Assembly: GCA_902784425.1 (NCBI GenBank)
Contig: CACZUS010000018.1
Location: 1-40,515, forward strand
Origin: an uncultured Bacteroidales bacterium
GTDB taxonomy: Bacteria > Bacteroidota > Bacteroidia > Bacteroidales > Paludibacteraceae
Reading direction: 5' to 3'
DNA length: 40,515 bases
How positions within the stretch are numbered: the stretch's first letter is position 1; the number at the start of each line of letters is the position of its first letter. Position numbers and translations under genes: made by a program. Shown here piece by piece: positions 39,101 through 40,515 of this stretch. The notes under the pieces are model-generated. The model was not told the DNA's origin and searched no databases. It worked only from the letters and a program-made list of their open reading frames with translations.

Positions 39101-39748
39101 ATGAAACGACTAATTTTCGGACTATTATGTGTATTTTCCGTCCTTAGTGTAAATGCACAAGATTATAAATTTAAGTTGGACAAAGATGGAAATTGTGAAA
39201 TAACAGACACGATGACCATCAATGTAACGAAGTCAGACTGCTATCGTATAGTGAAAGAGTGGCTCTACACCATCAGTTGTGTCAGCCTATCATTCTCTAA
39301 TGAGAAGAAGGATGAGTCGATGACCTTCAATAACATCTTCTATGCTCAAAAACGGTATAATTCATTCTCCGGTACCTATTCAGACAATCTTTCCATTGAT
39401 TGTGACATAACCATCGAAAATGGAAGATTGATTTATCACATATATAACATTACCCTAATCAAAGCTTATTCAGGCTATGGAGCCTCAACATTAAAATATC
39501 CTGTGGCAGAACGAATCTTTAAGATTAATATGGCCAAGAAAGAGATCAGCCGACTATCTGCAGATAAGACCCTGTCAAAAGCAGATAGAAGAACAGCTAT
39601 CGAAGAGCAAGAAGCCATTTTGGAAGATACAGAGGTGCTGGCTAAATGTTATGACGTCTTGATGGAAAGAATCGCGAACCTTCAAAAAATGGTTCAATGG
39701 ACCAATCAAGACAGAGAAGAAGATAACGAAGAAGTTCCTTTCCAATAA
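39101..39748 (+). CDS. Secreted unknown protein, DUF4468-like
   Basis: 215 residues with signal peptide 1-19 (MKRLIFGLLCVFSVLSVNA). The following domain (about 35-125) has alternating strands with VTKSDCYRIVKEWLY, DCDITIENGRLIYHIYNITLI, a pattern similar to DUF4468 proteins of Bacteroidota that have a TBP-like fold. The last 70 residues are a charged coiled coil (KKEISRLSADKTLSKADRRTAIEEQEA..., split) ending in an acidic tail. Function unknown. The stop codon lies inside the terminator hairpin. Confidence 0.75.
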   Translation: MKRLIFGLLCVFSVLSVNAQDYKFKLDKDGNCEITDTMTINVTKSDCYRIVKEWLYTISCVSLSFSNEKKDESMTFNNIFYAQKRYNSFSGTYSDNLSIDCDITIENGRLIYHIYNITLIKAYSGYGASTLKYPVAERIFKINMAKKEISRLSADKTLSKADRRTAIEEQEAILEDTEVLAKCYDVLMERIANLQKMVQWTNQDREEDNEEVPFQ

Positions 39749-39762
39749 GGAACTTCTTTTTT
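39729..39762 (+). terminator. Terminator overlapping the end of the DUF4468-like gene
   Basis: AAGAAGTTCCTT (39729-39740) pairs with AAGGAACTTCTT (39747-39758), 6-nt loop, followed by T. The last codons and the TAA stop (39746-39748) lie within the hairpin. Confidence 0.88.
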
Positions 39763-39833
39763 AGGTGAATTCTGTACTATGAATTTATATGTTCAACTTT
39801 AATCTGGGGAATCAAGGATGATTCCTATGTAAA

Positions 39834-40515
39834 ATGAAAAAAAGAGTAGCAATTGTAGCTGGTGGAGACCAATCTGAGTTGGCCGTTTCATTGCGTAGCG
39901 CTGAAGGCCTTTATTCATTTATTGATAAAGACAAATACGATTTATACATCGTTACCATTGTAGGAAAAGATTGGCAAGCAGAAGAAAATGGAGTGAAGTA
40001 TCCGATCGATAAGAATGACTTTTCATTTGTCAATTCAAAAGGCGAGAAGAAAAACTTCGATTTCGCCTACATCACCATCCATGGTGTGCCTGGCGAAGAT
40101 GGTAAACTACAAGGCTATTTCGACCTACTCCGCATACCTTATTCCTGCTGCGGAGTGTTAGCTGCCGCACTTACATTCAACAAATTTTTCTGTAATCGAT
40201 ACCTCCACGCATTTGGTGTAGTTGGGACTACCTATCTTCGTCAAACCTAATGGCGGTGGAAGTAGCTATGGAACATCCAAAGTGAAAGAGGTCTCAGAAA
40301 TTCAAAAAGCAGTAGACGCTGCCCTTGTGGAAAGCAACCAAGTGATCATCGAATCATTCATGAAGGGAACAGAGATTACCTGCGGTGTCTATAAAACAAA
40401 AGAGAAGAGCGTTGTCTTCCCTATCACAGAAGTGGTAAGCAAAAACGAATTCTTCGACACAGATGCTAAATACAACGGTTCAGTGGAAGAGATTACCCCT
40501 GCCCGCCTATCCGAT
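39834..40515 (+). pseudogene. ddl: D-alanine--D-alanine ligase, internal deletion with frameshift, 3' end outside window
   Basis: From ATG 39834 the frame encodes the Ddl N-domain (VAIVAGGDQSELAVSLRSAEGLYSFID, FAYITIHGVPGEDGKLQGYFDLL, IPYSCCGVLAAALTFNKFFCN) and then runs into a stop at 40248-40250. From about 40222 a different frame carries on with LGLPIFVKPNGGGSSYG, ESFMKGTEITCG and NEFFDTDAKYNGSVEEITPARLSD up to the window end. Compared with Bacteroides Ddl, about 23 residues between HAFGV and LGLP are missing; the frame change fits loss of 68 or 71 bp. Ddl makes the D-Ala-D-Ala peptidoglycan precursor, normally essential, so a second copy or an assembly error must be considered. Confidence 0.8.

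Overview
The window reads as chromosomal DNA of a Bacteroidota bacterium, most likely a cellulose-degrading member of the Bacteroidales with a type IX secretion system (T9SS). The evidence is the recurrent TAnnTTTG promoter box with upstream TTTG/TTG, the absence of obvious Shine-Dalgarno sequences, phylum-specific genes (gldD, gldE, gldG, DUF3822, DUF4375, the 29-residue COX24/mS38-like protein) and a cellulase with a T9SS-type C-terminal sorting domain. I saw no rRNA, tRNA, CRISPR array, phage or intact insertion sequence.

Layout. 1-3.7 kb is accessory: a truncated DUF4375 gene, a palindrome-rich gap, a small unknown gene, and a HpaII-like restriction endonuclease with its C5-cytosine methyltransferase, bracketed by two ~40-bp imperfect direct repeats. 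3.8-8.6 kb is a divergent glucan-use pair: a GH94 disaccharide phosphorylase (-) and a secreted GH5 cellulase with CBM6-like and T9SS sorting domains (+). 8.7-14.5 kb is housekeeping: RNase G, COX24-like small ribosomal protein, HU, MutY, FolB, RsmD, DUF3822 and an anchored unknown. 14.6-20.5 kb holds a RecD-like helicase, a two-TM membrane protein, a CYTH enzyme, TrmN, a DnaQ-type exonuclease and DnaN. 20.6-26.1 kb carries gldG-gldD-gldE, ssb and serB. 26.1-28.6 kb is a mixed stretch with a canonical promoter followed by a noncoding structured segment, a stand-alone CdiA-C-terminal-like protein and a YbdG-type MscS channel. 28.6-35.4 kb carries glnS with a long leader, an exported rhodanese, ychF, argC, an exported DsrE-like protein, and an AraC regulator divergent from an orphan acyl carrier protein. 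35.4-40.5 kb has a tandem pair of secreted paralogues, thyA, xseA, a secreted DUF4468-like protein and a D-Ala-D-Ala ligase gene that is broken by an internal deletion and frameshift and runs off the window.

How it fits together. The secreted GH5 enzyme would cut beta-glucan outside the cell and depends on T9SS, to which the Gld proteins are linked; the GH94 enzyme would phosphorolyse the imported disaccharide. The most unusual signals are non-genic: (i) palindromes of unlike sequence that share a CTAC end, two of which supply the TAG stop codon of the adjacent gene; (ii) a second short repeat, GGTGA-N11-TCACC, around glnS, the rhodanese gene and ychF; (iii) a textbook promoter at 26239-26269 that opens onto a nested-stem noncoding segment upstream of the solitary toxin-like gene; (iv) direct repeats around the restriction-modification genes; and (v) the ~70-bp deletion in ddl.
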